Below are positions 14,201 through 27,864 of a stretch of DNA of 64,000 bases, in pieces; position 1 is the first letter of the stretch; each line of letters begins with the position of its first letter. The DNA comes from Odontesthes bonariensis (taxonomy: Eukaryota > Chordata > Actinopteri > Atheriniformes > Atherinopsidae). Location: positions 9,828,284 to 9,892,283 of the forward strand of contig NC_134526.1 in the NCBI RefSeq assembly GCF_027942865.1. The letters are read 5' to 3'. The notes under the pieces are model-generated. The model ran no database searches. It worked only from the letters and a program-made list of their open reading frames with translations, and was not told the origin of the DNA. A program made the translations under genes and the position numbers.

Positions 14201-14757
14201 GCTCCTCTTTTAACAGTTTATGTCACTGCATTCATGGCGGTCTCTATCTTGCTTAAATTTGGCTTTCAGTCACAGCTGAGACAAGCCCCTGTTCTGATAT
14301 TACTTTTTCAAGATTCAAGTTATTGTTGGAAGCCCTGTCTGCACACAATTGACAGTTTAACTGTAAATCAAATCCAAGGATGTAAGGATATTTCTTACAG
14401 TGAAAAATCCTATTAATCACAATGACTTATTTAGCCTGGTAGCTCAGTCCTAATTTGGTCATGAAATCTACTTTCGAAGGTAATAAATCGATGGAGGGGG
14501 GGGATAATTAAGGCACAGTGTAACTGTGGTTATTTATGAAATTTGGCCAGCATCATGTCTGGCTGACCCTGCCAGGACCCTGCAGGGGCTTGCTTGTGCT
14601 CCTGTATAATAAATGTCCACTACCATTATCCCTAATGCCCCCCACTGTTATTATTACGTCCCATGACCTTTCGAGGGTGCCTCCCAGCAAGTGTCAGCAC
14701 TAACAGCTTCTGTGCTTTGTGTCGTGGCTCAGTTGAATATAAAGCTGTAACATCAAC

Positions 14758-14818
<61 letters not shown>

Positions 14819-15180
14819 GCTGAAAGAGGACGACAGACAGGACAGAGAGCAACAGCTGCTGCACTGAACATTGGGTTCCTCATATTCTCTTTCTCATCTA
14901 TGTGATAATGTACAAAGGATTACAGCTAAACTCCTAAAAATGTTAAAAACAATCATGGAAATATCAAGCTTTTACAGGCATAAAGGGGGACTTTGTGGCA
15001 CAAAAGAACTGTGTCACAGATATGTCAGATGTGGTAAAGTTCAGCATTTTTGAATAACAAACAACTTTTTATTAAGATTTGGATGCAAATATTTATCCTA
15101 ATCTCATATGTTAATAAGAAGCTACTGTGGACGAGTGATTTGCATAATATTGAGGTTTCTTTAGTTAAAAGGGACGTCGT
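11300..15180. other. Intergenic, AT-rich, no gene seen
   Basis: No splice-flanked coding block, tRNA fold or recognisable mobile-element protein was seen on either strand. The stretch contains A/T homopolymer tracts and the GA microsatellite reported separately. Confidence 0.5.
14762..14812. repeat. (AG)n microsatellite
   Basis: About 25 perfect GA units. Translating it gives low-complexity RERERE or SLSLSL frames on the two strands, which are artefacts. Confidence 0.97.
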
Positions 15181-15184
15181 TTAG

Positions 15185-15372
15185 CTCCCTGGGATGAGCG
15201 GGTGGTTCAGGTATGGAGGCTCTTTGCCCCGTCACAGCCATCCCCAGTTCAGTTGTGGCCTGTGGCCCTTTGCTGCATGTCAGCCTGACCTCTCACTCTC
15301 TGTCAAGTTTCCTCTTGAGCTACTTTCATATAAGGGCCACTAGAGCCAACAAACCTTTAAAAAAAGGCTTTG
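15185..15372 (+). mobile_element. tRNA-derived SINE copy (degraded)
   Basis: The head carries a box A-like stretch (GGTGGTTCAGGTATGG) and a box B-like GTTCAGTTGTGGCC. These are followed by TGTGGCCCTTTGCTGCATGT and a CT-rich tail. I recognise that module from abundant teleost tRNA-derived SINEs. The copy ends near an A-rich tract at about 15360-15367. It is diverged and is probably a fossil. Confidence 0.6.
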
Positions 15373-16239
15373 TTAACCTGTTATAGGCCAAGACGTAATC
15401 TATTCCTTTAACTTTAGAATGCTGAGTGTGCAAGTGTGCAAATGTAAAGTCCTCCCTTGTGCAAGTTAAAGACTCCACATTATGCTCTTTCACAATTCAT
15501 AATTTCACTTTGGAAGTCTACTGAAAGTCAAACCCATCTTCTCGTCTTCTGTACGAAACATCCTGTTTTAGTCTTTTTAAGAACCCCATCCACAAGGTCC
15601 AGTTTTCTCTGTTTGGCCATGCCTCTGATTTGTTGGCTCAAAAATAGTTTGAGAGCAACACAAGTGCTCCTTCTTTCTTTGAAGTGTGCTAACCTAGCTA
15701 CAAGGCAGGCAATATTCCAATGCAAATCACTTTAATCCCATTAAGTAAAGTAAAGAAAAGCCTGGACTTTGTGTGGGCAGTTTCGGAGAAGCGTCTTCTG
15801 TGGGGGAGAAAAACAGTTTTTTATGAAGATTTTGTTTGTGGACTTTTAACTTGCAAAAAAAGGCATAAAATAAAGGGCTACAAAGATCAGCGATACAAAT
15901 GTGAATCCAGTTTTATCTGCTTTCGGACAACATGATCTAATATTACATGTCATAAACCAGTTGATGGCTGTATTTGACCATTAAAGTCTGACTGAATAAG
16001 GTTTTTCTGCACATCTCATAAAGAGTCAAAACAACACTTCTTCGTCCATATCAGAGTGAAACATGTGTCTGCAGCATTAGTATGCGATCATGCGCCTAGT
16101 AATTGACGTCTTCAAACCATTTAAACAGCATATCAGCCAGTTCTCCAACCAGATGCCCCATTAAGATATAGTAGTGAAATTCATATGAATACACCTGATT
16201 GGACTGTAAATATACACACAAGCAACGCTGTTGTAGTTT

Positions 16240-16388
16240 ACAATGCACCACAATATCTAATACCTGCAAATCATTTTGATTTTATAAGAAGGACAGAACA
16301 TCGGCCAAAAGTCTGCAGAGGATTGATTATGTACAGGGGTGGCACTACAAGTCTGAGCACTCATCTGGTGAGACATCATGGCGAATAA
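16240..16388 (+). pseudogene. Possible BED-finger fragment of a hAT-type transposase
   Basis: A short open frame ends VCRGLIMYRGGTTSLSTHLV then RHHGE and a stop. The GGTTSLSTHLVRHH pattern matches the second half of a BED zinc finger (Cys, then TS.L..HL...H). Only one of the two expected N-terminal cysteines is evident and no catalytic region follows, so this is a relic at most. It could also be a chance match. Confidence 0.35.
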
Positions 16389-18504
16389 GTGGATGCTAAA
16401 ATAGCGAGCACAAGCAACATCAACAAAGACACAGGATAAATATGGATTTTGCTCAGCAAGGTCATTGAAATGACAGCATCTACCGTCTGATTCATTGTTA
16501 AAAAGGTACAAAGTTAAAGTTTGGTTGAGCGTGACCTACTTTGGTGACACAATACTTCTCATACATTACAGCTTTCATACAAGATACCAACAAGAATGTA
16601 TCCCAGCAACATCAGTGCCAGACTTTTATATCAAACTAATAATCTTCGAATAAATACCCCTTGTAAATGTATCATTGTTTGCCAAATACAGAGAAAATGA
16701 CTTTTTCTTATTTACCAAAGGCCAGTTAATATCTATGTCAAAGAATTATTGAGAACTATCGCATCAAATGTGATTGCACATGAGATACACTCTTTGAATA
16801 AAAGCCTACAGAAAGAATAATATGACCTCCTTAAGTGACCTCCTTCACCACTTGAGTTAGACATTCTTCAGCATACTTTCAGACAAGTCATAGTGTTCAA
16901 AAGTAAGATTATAAATAACCTCTTTCAAGTCTTACCACCCACTCAAAGCGCTGTGAACCATGAGTCATATTCACTGAATGTCGTTTGATTATTAAGTCCT
17001 ATACACAGTGGTTTTTTTTCTATCTATGACATTGACATTAACAAAGGGAAATACATTGGGTGGAAAAAAGGTTCAGTCTGCAGTCTCAAGGCATTTCTAC
17101 ATGTGGACTGGATATAACTAAACTCACTGAACCACAAAAGGTAAAGTGCACAGGTCTTCATCTCAGAGCAGATAGGAGGCACTACCTGGCCAGGCATCAA
17201 GACCAGAAGGACGAGCCAGTTGAAGGGACATCTGACTGGAGGCAACAGACTGCTTGGACAGATCATCAAAGATGAACATGTCGGGTTTGCTGTTGTCTCT
17301 GAGGCACTCTATGAGCAGCCAGAAACAGTACAGGCAACGTTATTGCCACATAAAAACAATATCTTATACTTAATATAACATGTTTTTTCTATATCTCACA
17401 CTTCTAGGAGTAATAACCTGAATTCAAACTATGTTGGTATTTATCTTACCTGATGTTGAGAATCAAGAAATGCCTTCTGATCTTTGACAAATGGCTTAAT
17501 GTACTGAAATCTATTATTTTTGCCTGCAATTTACAGTATCTTGTTTCTTCTAATATACACAAAATTGCTAAAAATCCAAAACACAACTTGACCAGATCTG
17601 TTTTGATTAATCAGAACAGACAATTACAAACTCCAATGAAGTAAAAAAAAAATAGATATCTTCCAGCAGATTATGAGTAATGAATATTTTAGTACACTCC
17701 TTTCATCCTCCACCTTCCAACCACAACAATTTTCAAACACAGATTCTGTTTATACAGAAATACCCAAGCTCTCTCTGCCTTGTGCTTTCTTTTATTAGAA
17801 CATAGCTTTCACACTTTGTGATTTGCAAGAGCAGAAGCAACCAAAGAAAAGAAAACATTTAAAAAGCAACTGTCAGGAGAATCCAACAGCAAAAATAGAG
17901 CCGATTCAATGAGTGCTTATTCTAAGAATAGCAGGTAATCAGTGGCTAACAGAAACATAAAGAGTTATTTCCTCAGCGGTGTATACAACATACCATTACC
18001 CTCTCTACTTCACCCACACTGGAACACATGCTCTGCAATAATCTGTCTTTGACTTCAAGCTGCCTCAGATATGTAAATGAGTTTGCAGAGAGATACAGAG
18101 ACAAAAGCAATTGACTGCATAATATTGCTGCCTGCATGTAGTTTAAAAATGGCACGGGGGGGGCAGAGTTCGATTTTATCATCCCAATGTTGTTTCACAA
18201 CCCCTTCATTATATTTCCATTTCCATTTGCTACCCCGATTCTATACAGTGAGAAAGAGAAGAATGTCATTAAGGGAAGAAAAAGGCCAACTCTGAACAGT
18301 CTTGTTTAATAAAACATTCAGTAACATTCAAGTCATACAAGATGACAAGCTTGAGGATGAGGCACATGGAATGTGCAGTCCAAGGACAGGAAAGTTAGAG
18401 GAGAGAAATCAAAAGATGCTTAAGTGCCAAAGTGACCATCTTCTCATCTGATGCAAAGCATCAAAATAAAGCTCACTAAAGACATGATACCTTTTATTTT
18501 TCAG

Positions 18505-19322
18505 CTATATGGAAGAATAAATCTGGGGTCAGGGAGTCCTTTAAAACTAAGCATTGGAGACTGGTACACTGGTCATTTTGGCGTCAAAGATGGAAGAACG
18601 TTAACATGCTTTGGTGCTGATTGTGCTTACAAGTGAGTATACAGTATATCTTAAAGAGGTGGCAACTGTCTCAGAACTGAAAAAAATCCCATTTGAAATC
18701 TGAAATATCATTCCTGTTCTGTCATCTTACTCTGCACAAAGATTTGGCAAGATGCTTACACACTGAAACAGTGTCTTGGATCTTTCATTTGTTTCCTGGG
18801 GACCCAGGAATGATTGATTAGTAAGTGTTAAAGGAATTAACAAAGTGTGGTCATTTCAAATAAAGGCATATAGTCTTACAAAAGATTGATGAAGGGAAAT
18901 TAACAAAAAATCATTATTCATCATAGAGATGGACAAAGAGATATATATACTTTTAGTTCAGTCTCATGAGAATTATGTTGTCATTTTAACATTTCTGGAA
19001 ACTCAAATTACGCATCCTCTGTGCAGGCAAAGAAAATGTAACCTTAGCCAGGTACTCAGTTTTCTAACCCAAACCAAATGATTATGGTGGTATGTGTGAC
19101 AATAGAAAAGACACAAAGATAAAAGAGACTAAAACTCCTGCAACAGGACTTACCAGAGAGACCCTGGATTCTTGAAAAAGTTTAGTCTATGTATAATCTA
19201 AAAGTCTTTATAATGTACAAAATGATGGTTTCCTTAAACAGTAATGTGGCGCTCTACTGTCCTGACCACTGCGTTGAAAGCTTTATGACATGGGACAGAG
19301 TTTTGAGTAGTTACCAGGACAC
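18505..19322 (+). pseudogene. Two exon-like blocks encoding an LCCL-like module (gene fragment or undescribed gene)
   Basis: Block 1 is 18505-18632, after TTTTATTTTTCAG and before GTGAGTAT. Block 2 is 19242-19322, after CCTTAAACAG and before GTGAGAA. Block 1 ends in phase 2 and block 2 starts with the one base needed, so the open frame continues through both for 69 codons. The peptide has Cys35 and Cys40, then CPDHC at 49-53, and an Arg-Val eight residues after the last Cys. A CP..C motif with an Arg-Val eight residues later and then a Y.D stretch resembles LCCL domains (cochlin, CRISPLD and vitrin families) as I remember them. I found no upstream exon and no third exon with the expected SSIC.AA.HAG; a LINE piece follows at 19560. 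Either a truncated gene relic or part of a gene whose other exons I missed. Confidence 0.4.
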
Positions 19323-19559
19323 GTGAGAAACAAGTTATTTAGTTAATAAGTAAATCCTCAATCAAAAAGGTAGTGATCAGTCATAATTTGTTCATTAACA
19401 GGAGAGAAACAAATCATTTGATTAGTAATAGATTCTTGAACAGTGATTGAATCAAACCGGTAATCAATTTTTCCCTATCAGTTTCTAAATGAGGACTGTG
19501 TAGTAGATTACACCATAAATAGACCAGAAGGTCCAGCATTAATGAAACACTGAATCAAA

Positions 19560-20250
19560 TTGAACTGAATTGAATTGTAGTTTATTAATCCTAAAGGGAA
19601 AATAAAAATATTTAAAAGTAAATTAAAAAATTCAAGACAAAAGTCAAAAATAAAGAATATGAACAAATAAAGTGGCAGATGCATCATGCATTTCATCCTG
19701 CAGGAGTCTCGTGTACCACACAGAGTCGTTATTGTTGTGTGCAGGAATTACTTTCTGTACTGGTCCTCATTGCAGCAGAGCTGAAGACGTCGCTGTTGTT
19801 TAATCACTTTGTTATGCAAATGATGTGCAGTGTCATCCACTATGTTATGAAGCTTGTGCAGCCTTCTTCTTTCCAAAATGAGCTTCAAGGGCTTCAGAGC
19901 GGTCCCCTGCATAGAGCAAGCCTTCTTTATCACTTTGTTCAGCTTCTGTGAGTCACTGGCTCTGATGCTGCAGATGGCTGAAAAAGAATAGCAATATCCA
20001 CCTCAGGCTTTTAGATATGCCACATTTTGCTGCAAACTTCTTCTTCAAGAAGCGGAGTCTGCTGTGTCCATTCTTGTAGACAGCCTTTGTGTGGCCTTTT
20101 CAGTTCAGTCTGTTGCTCGGTAGTCCTCTAATGCCTCCCTATCTTCTCCCAGTCTCAGGATGGAACTACTGTTCAGATTATTCATACTCCTCTTAAAATA
20201 CAATCATCCCCTTTGTCTAGTTTACGTTCACCTTGAAAGCATTCAGCTGA
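19560..20250 (-). mobile_element. Truncated non-LTR retrotransposon (LINE), 3' end
   Basis: Read on the minus strand, about 19748-19990 encodes RASDSQKLNKVIKKACSMQG, followed by LERRRLHKLHNIVDD and NEDQYRK. I recognise this as the C-terminal part of a teleost LINE reverse-transcriptase ORF of the CR1/L2/Rex type. The A/T-rich 3' tail lies near 19560-19640, where the plus strand reads TTTATTAATCCTAAAGGGAA, the complement of the usual CCCTTTGGGGATCAATAAA ending. The copy is 5'-truncated and frameshifted. Confidence 0.65.
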
Positions 20251-20981
20251 TTCCCTGCACTCAGCCTCTGACACATCCCACACCTGCAGAGTCATCTGAG
20301 TATTTCTGCATGACAGGACACTGAGATATTCAGAAAATGTAAGTGATACAGCATGAACATTTTCATTTAACGACTCAAAATTACGTGTCAATGGAAGTGT
20401 AACTAAAAGTCCTTCTTTTTTTGGAAAACTAACATTCAATTTAAACACGCTTGCTCTTAATGTTTACATGGAGCACCTTCAATAATATATTAACTGGAGT
20501 TGGTCTCTCCATGATCAGACAGAAGTCAGAGTTTATTACAGATATGATGACTGGAAAAAGAAGACAGACAGGAGCACGTTTAGCTCCACCGTCCCACTGT
20601 GGAAAGTAATACCAGGGGACGTTGCTCTGACTGTGATTCAGCATTCAGTCAGTAATGATGACTGATGCCTCAGGGAGGCCACTGACTCCTCCGTCTTCTG
20701 CTCTGCTCCTGATCAGCCTTGATTAGAGGTAGACCACGACGGACACTCCTGTGAGTCGTGATTGCCCTACATTTGTTCAACACTTTCTTTCACTAATTAA
20801 AACCAACTGTGTCCTTGTATCGCCACCACACACACATGTTGCATGAAATGCTTCGTTAAAAAAAACATGAGCTTCAGCTGCCCTGCTGAGCCCTATTTTT
20901 TGTTGTTTTTCTCTTCCTCTCCAAGAGTTTGCAGCCAGAGGCAGTGCTTGTGGTGGAGCGCTGCTCTATGAGCTCAAACGC

Positions 20982-20982
<1 letters not shown>

Positions 20983-21039
<57 letters not shown>
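20983..21039. repeat. (AC)n microsatellite
   Basis: About 28 AC units in the intergenic gap. No nearby exon. Confidence 0.97.
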
Positions 21040-21040
<1 letters not shown>

Positions 21041-24000
21041 CCGAACTCACGTCATCCTTCTCTCTACACAGATGACCTTTACTTTAAGTCAACAGATAGA
21101 AGAAATGAAACTGCGAGTGCTTAAAAGGAAAGACGGAAGCACTCCTCCTTGGCATTTTCTGTGGTCACTCTCATTCCCAAAAACATTTTCACAGCCTGTG
21201 TTCCATTTACTCTACAGTTAAAAGGCCCGGCAGCAACATCTTTTTACTCCACCACATTTGTATGCCAATTATCTCCATACCTTCCACATTTATAATGAAG
21301 AATGAGCCTTGAGATTCAGTTCTGGTCAAACTTATACGACTGCCGAATAGTAACTACACGATTTAGAGTTTTCTTCATAAACAAATGCAGAAGCACATTT
21401 TTTTGCATGACCTTGATAAGCAAATGAATTGTTTCATGTGTTCTTTTCACCATGCTGACGACAAGAAAATTGACTGTTGATAAAAAAAACACGATAGTTC
21501 CAACAATTACAAGGCCAAGATCCTTGAACCTACGGATTGAATTTATTTTTTAAAACAAATCATAAAACTTTGAAGAGGCTTCCGGGATGCGGTGTTCAGA
21601 GGAAAGTCAATGAGAGAAGCCTGCAAAGGTTGATGGGGATTGTGGGAGAGATAACACACAAGACATCTGAAGAGGGTGATTTCACCTTCTTCCATTTACT
21701 GCCTTCATCCACAGGTATCACTATCAACACAAAGGTACAACATCTTTCTGGATAAAGCTGTAGCTGGGAGTGTAGTGCATCACTTAAATTGCAGGCTATA
21801 ACAATGAAGCCATATAAAACATAACATTGTCTATCCATGGTGGAGGTACTATCATACAACTGGCCATTTCTTAACTCTTGTAGATGAGGCATTGAATGCT
21901 CCAAGGACTGATAAAATGAAAGGTTTATCATTGCATTGTAATTTTCACATTAACATTTTAAACCGGCTATAAGCTTGATGGACTAGTTAACTGGACTGCT
22001 CTCATTTGTCCCAGTGTATATTCTTGGGAGGGGAATTAAGTTACAGACGGGTAAGTTCAATATCCCAACATTGTGGGCTGTGTGAGAAAAGGTTCAAGAC
22101 ATCCTGCCTTTTTTAGTATTCTCTGTGGGATATCATCGTATGTGTAAGTACAGCTAAATTCACTCACAGATGTTATCTTTAAGTTACTTAAACTGGGATT
22201 TGGTCTAACGATGCAGCGCCTATTAAATCAGGACTTTATCAAAGCAAAGTCTGGAAATGCTTTCTGTGGCTACGAGTTTATAGTTTGTCTTGCTGGGATG
22301 ATTTTCGGTGATAATTTCTGACGAGTGTTTTTCTGTCTGACAAAAGGAAACTAAAATCTGTAAAAGCTAAAATGATCACATCATCTTAATAGATCTTGAT
22401 AACATTGCACAGCAAGACTGGAAGAAACTATAAGCAGACAGATGCAAAAGGAGCAAGAAGGTTGACGTTGTTGTTAAAAATTCTGCAACCAATTTGTGCC
22501 AATAACTATGCCTTGGGTCCACTGTGTATGCTGATTTTTTTTCATCTAATTTTTATGAAATCTAGTTATTATTTAGTTTAATCAAAAGAATATATTTTGC
22601 ATTTCTTTGTCAGGATGTAGGGTACTTGGATTTCAGGGACCATACAGTCTGAGAAACAGAGAAACAAGTGGCCTGATTCAGTCAACCAAACAATAATGGA
22701 CTGTGTCCACCAGTAACAAAATCACACATATAAAAGCCATCCTGCAAAAACACATGATGTTACAGTTCCATCAACTGGGATAGCATTATATTAGTGAGCC
22801 TATTGAGTAGAGTAGTGTTGAGGAGACTTTTCAATTAAACCGTTCGACAGTGCCCGGTTAGCTGCTCTCTGTTTCCAGTCTGTCTGTGCTATGATAATCA
22901 TCTCTTTGCTCTTGATTTTATGTGATATTTATCTCATAACACCGGATATAGAAGCAAGATAGGCGATTTCACGGTTTGAAAATATTGTACTACTTCTCTA
23001 AGCAGAGCAAATTATTCCTGACTTTTTTTGTTGTTTGGTCAAATATATATTTGCTTTGAAAGATTAAAGCCATTTCTGCATAATATTCCTGTTTGCTGTC
23101 AGCTCCAGTCTTGTGTTTTACTGCCATTTTTGTATTCATGCGCGGTGCTTAACTTCCATTTCAAATGATTTCAGTTGAATATATTTTCTACCACGATGAC
23201 ACAATTTCCCCAAAGGGATCAATAAAGCTGCAAACTGCATATAAAACAGGTTTCTCTCAGACTGCTGGTTTGTGTGACCTTTTCTTTCTCTGATACCACT
23301 GAGTTCATGAAAACTAATCACTCAGAATGACATGGCTGTTAATTGAAAACTGGCCCACCTGTTGCTCTAAGTGAATTTTTCTTTATGGTGATTAAACAGC
23401 AGGTTAGAATCAATCAGAAACTCTTTGTGTGTCTCACACCAATCCAAGACACATGCAAAACACAGACATCCAAACTAAAGCGAGTAAAACAAGATGCGAT
23501 CTGAACCATGTCATGGTCAAATAAATCAGGTTCTCACCATCCAGCAGCTTGTATAAATGCCTTCTTCATCTGAGCATGTTGTAAAACAAGATATCATTTC
23601 TGTCACATTTCCTGATTTGATATCTTGCAGCACTTTTAATTACTGATCAAGCTTGACAAGAGTACGAGGTACTTATTGAACGTCAGGCTTTGACTGATGA
23701 AGCAGCAAACACAGTGAATATGAGGAAATGAGGACATCACTGGATGTTGTAACGTACATGTCAACAAAAGGATTCAAGGTAAACACAAGAAACTTGTGCT
23801 AAAGAAAAAAAGAAAAAAAGAAAAAAGGACCAAACTCAGTGAGTAATTCCCTATACTCCCTATATAGACCAGTGAGCAGTGCTGACCAACAAATCATTGG
23901 AGTCATCAGGTGGGAACCTCCTTTCATCAGTGTTTCGTCTAGTTGGGCCCACGACACCTCCAGGAGGCTAGACAATGACCACTGGCGTCCCAGAGTCACC

Positions 24001-26270
24001 CCCCTAATGCCAGCCATCACTGCTCCTCACACCACAACCACCATCTTATTTATTTTTTCATCCCACAGCCACAAGCTACCTCAGCTTGTGTAATCAAAGG
24101 AAGTGTAATCAAACCTAAATCTCTGGTAATCAGGTCTCATCTCAGGCAACACAGATCATTGGCTGAGGAAATCACAGCTAATCGGATCATCGACTGTGAT
24201 AGTCTGCAGAGATACCTCATGTCAGTGTTTTTCTTTTTGAGATACTCCTTTTGCATTTGTGGCTGTTTTATACAGATCTTTGTCGCAGTGAAGGAACAGC
24301 AGAGGTTCTCTTAACTTATCTTTAAATCCATGGCCAGCATCCATGCAGACACTCAATATCTGCAACCAGCAGCACACTATTCAGTACTAAGACACAACAA
24401 TTAGTTAAAAAGATAACTTATGTCATTACTTCTGTATGAGACAGACAGATATCACCTTATTGTACCCTCTTATAAATTTCTTGTTCATTGACTATTTGTC
24501 ATTAGGACAGGAAGTGAAACAACAAGAACTAAAAAAAATACAAGAACAAACAAAAGACACAGTGGAGAATTGGCAGGGGAATATTCTGCTATGAAAATCA
24601 CCTCAACAAAAGACATGCGGTGGGGAGAACGAGCAGAGCAGCGAATGAGGGCTTTGATACATGAAGTGACATGACTTAATGTTCGAGAAATTATGATTAA
24701 TAGCCAACCGCTGATGGTAAGTCACTAAAGGGCGGTTTACAACAACAGGATGAGAGGAAATGTAAAATCTGTCTCGTCATGCCAACTGACCTCAAGTGCA
24801 GCACAAAATAGTCAATTATGCAGTGGTCCCGTTGAGAGTAAAGCTCCCAACACAACGTCACGGAGTCTTGGAACAAACACTATCAATCCTAAGCTTTTTT
24901 GGATGACTGTCAGCATGCTGGTCACTGCTGTGTCTGATCCAGTTCCCTAGGAACGGAGACCTCCTGCATGGAAAGCCTGTTTCAGAACCAAATAAATTTA
25001 TCCAGGCAAACGTTTTTTCCATGTATGATACAACACAACCTGTTATAAGTCTCCACGCTGCTTTTGCTTCAGAGTATTTTTTTTTTATTGTGGATCCTGG
25101 ATTTGCAGCATCAATAACTTTTACCAAAGACAAACAAAGTGGGGGGCAAAACAGTCTGTTAACGCTTGCTGGAGAGTAAAAGCTAAGCGAGGTAAGAAAC
25201 TACAAAAAAAATTGATGCTCAAGTACTCTCAGCGGTTTTAAGTTTGTCCTGAAAGGTCACTGATAAGCACTTAGCAGAGGGTTAAAGCCTAATTGTAAGA
25301 AGTATAAGGTCATGTGGGTCTTTTGGCAGGCTGGTATTGATTTATTTCACTGTTCAAATAAAACAGGACCACAGGTGTCTCATTTGCGCTTCAGAAAAGC
25401 TTCAGAGATTAAATGCTGGAATCTAATCACTGAAATCAATCTATTTGAAACCCATGAAAACCACATTAATAGGGGTGACATTTCTCAGGCCAGACTTTTG
25501 TCCTGACTGAAAAATGTGTACAACTCTTACAGATGAGCATGACTTTGGTGATCTCTTCAAGCACAATCAGTTGGTTAAACTTTTAATTTGTGAAATAACT
25601 CCATGTTTATATCATGGGTTCATGGTCCTAACATGTGACGGTTTGAGTGAACTGTATCCAGACTGATCAGATGGATTGCTCTAACATTGTACGTTCACAA
25701 AGATCTTCTAATGATAAGCAATACCTGGGGATAGAGTCAAGTGCTGGATGAGGAGGCTGGAATGGACTAAACTATGAAAACCTTTGGAGGCTGACAATTA
25801 AGTTAATAAGACAGCCCTCTTTTTTAGCCCTAAAATTTTGCAGACTTTAATGGGACGGGCTGCTTTATTTATGCTGCATTTCCCTTGTGTAAAGTCTGGA
25901 TAAGACCATGTGTGCTAAGAGCAAAGGTTTATCAGGCCAAAAGGGACCAGGTGTGTGTGATATTTGCTGCTTTGTACACTTTCCTCCTGATCTGTCAATC
26001 TAGCCAATACTGCACATAAGGCCACATAGACATAGCACAGATGGCAAAAGCGGTGATATTTATGGAGAAATCAGCAGTCTCATTTGCCATCCTCAACAAG
26101 TTGTGAACAAAACATTACAATTTCCATTACACAGAATCTGTTCTTACACTCTATGGGGGACTCACTCCAGAATTTTAACACCGGTGTGAGCACATCTGAC
26201 AGGGACAAGCTCCTGTGGCGTTGTTCGTGTGTTGAATCATTTGGTTTTGTTTTGTTGCTGATCTGTACTA
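21040..26270. other. Intergenic, no gene seen apart from a LINE tail
   Basis: No exon with coding character and paired splice sites was found on either strand. Short open frames here are compositional. A LINE 3' tail at 23150-23240 is listed separately. Confidence 0.5.
23150..23240 (+). mobile_element. LINE 3' tail fragment
   Basis: The stretch CAATTTCCCCAAAGGGATCA followed by ATAAAG is the conserved 3' end of teleost CR1/L2-type LINEs, here in plus orientation. Little of the coding part remains upstream. Confidence 0.55.
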
Positions 26271-26273
26271 ATG

Positions 26274-26274
26274 A

Positions 26275-26312
<38 letters not shown>

Positions 26313-26340
26313 CTCCATCCATCCATCCATCTATCTATCT
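26274..26340. repeat. (ATCT)n / (ATCC)n compound microsatellite
   Basis: ATCT units are followed by four CATC units and more ATCT. It is flanked by intergenic DNA. Confidence 0.96.
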
Positions 26341-27571
26341 TTTAAAATGTATCAACTTGTCACATTACCAGAAACAAGTGAATCCACAACTTTCCACACA
26401 TAGCTAACCATAAAAAAAGCACAAGTGCATCAAAGCAAACACATGGCATGTCAGCTGATATCATTCACTATTTCAACTGCACGGCCAGCTCAGCATCTCT
26501 GTTGCAGTATTTGATGTTGGAAAAAGCCAGTCTGAGATTTACTCTTGGGGGTGTGGGGCATGAACAAGAGCCAGTTCTCCTTAAAAGTCAGTGTAGCACA
26601 AAAAAATGTTTTTTTTTGTGACTGTGGTTTCAAGGAAAGATGTTGCGCAACATTGCTTTAAAAAGCCCTAATTTTGTTATTTCCTCCACGAGGCATGAGT
26701 CGAAAAATGTATTTTTCGCTAGTTTTTACCTTCTAAGTCTTTTATGGTCAGTCTCGGGGGAAAGTTTCTTCCTAAGTTTAGATAAGTGAAAGCCCCATCA
26801 TTTATTTCCTGTGTCAGTGGCCTTGAATCCAGTCTGATAAAACTACTGTCATAGCAAAGTCTGAGAAACATCTTTTATCTGACGTTTTTCTATGCTGCAT
26901 ATCTGTGACAAAGGGAAGGAGCAAAGATAGGCAACAGCAAAAAAAACAGGCAACGAAACAGAAATCTAAAGGCGTGACCCCCCCCCCCCCACACACACAC
27001 ACACATCATATTACACGATGTAGTCACTTTATAAGATCCTTATTTTATGTTATCACTTGTGATGATCGTTAAAATATGCTTATTTGGTATATTGTAAATA
27101 GTTTTAAAGCTAAATTCCTTTATGCTCTGAGGCGATCAGTGGAGCTGATCATATTTGTACCTGTGCAGAAGCCATCTAATGATCAGTTTGTAAGTCCTGC
27201 TGGTTTGGAAGGCACGGAGAGTTTTGCTGCTATGAAAAGCTTCAAACAGGGCCATGGGAAAAGGGAGAAAAGGGAGGGGAGAAATGGTTTTGGGTCATCT
27301 ATTCTTGAGGACGTAAGCTAAATCAGGGCATGACGACTGTACGGTTAACCTACTTTGATTTATCTCCTTGTTTCATTTTCCTTGCTCTTTAAGATTTTTT
27401 TTTTTTTTTTCTTGTGGATATTCTGTGAATGAGACTGGGAAAAAAAATATGGGTGACTACTCTCAAATTAAAAAATGTTTCGTGTTGAATAAAGAACAAG
27501 GAAAAGAAACGGTGACACGAGCGCTTCAAACGACCTCACGAAGTCTCCCAAATGTTTTGTTTCCAAAGACA

Positions 27572-27826
27572 ACCACAATTCCAGAAAGACGGATGTGTAA
27601 AATGCAATGCTTCGCATATCTCATGAATCAGTAATTTATTGAAAATAAAACCGAAAAAAACCATCAAAAGTTGAGTGACATTTCAAGCAATTTGCTCTTC
27701 AACAATTTGAAGTTAGCAACATGCCTCAATAAGCTTAGGAAACAAAAAGCTAGAACAGTAAAAGGCACGAAAAAGAGACAGTTGGACAAACAAGTTGCAA
27801 CTTATTGGGTTAATAGGTAGCAGGTC

Positions 27827-27864
<38 letters not shown>

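Noticed and set aside
14632-14905. Frames on both strands across the GA repeat
   Set aside because: SLSLSL and RERERE are low-complexity translations of the microsatellite.
17024-17275. Possible exon with frames on both strands
   Set aside because: No matching acceptor and donor pair in a shared frame, and the peptides show no motif.
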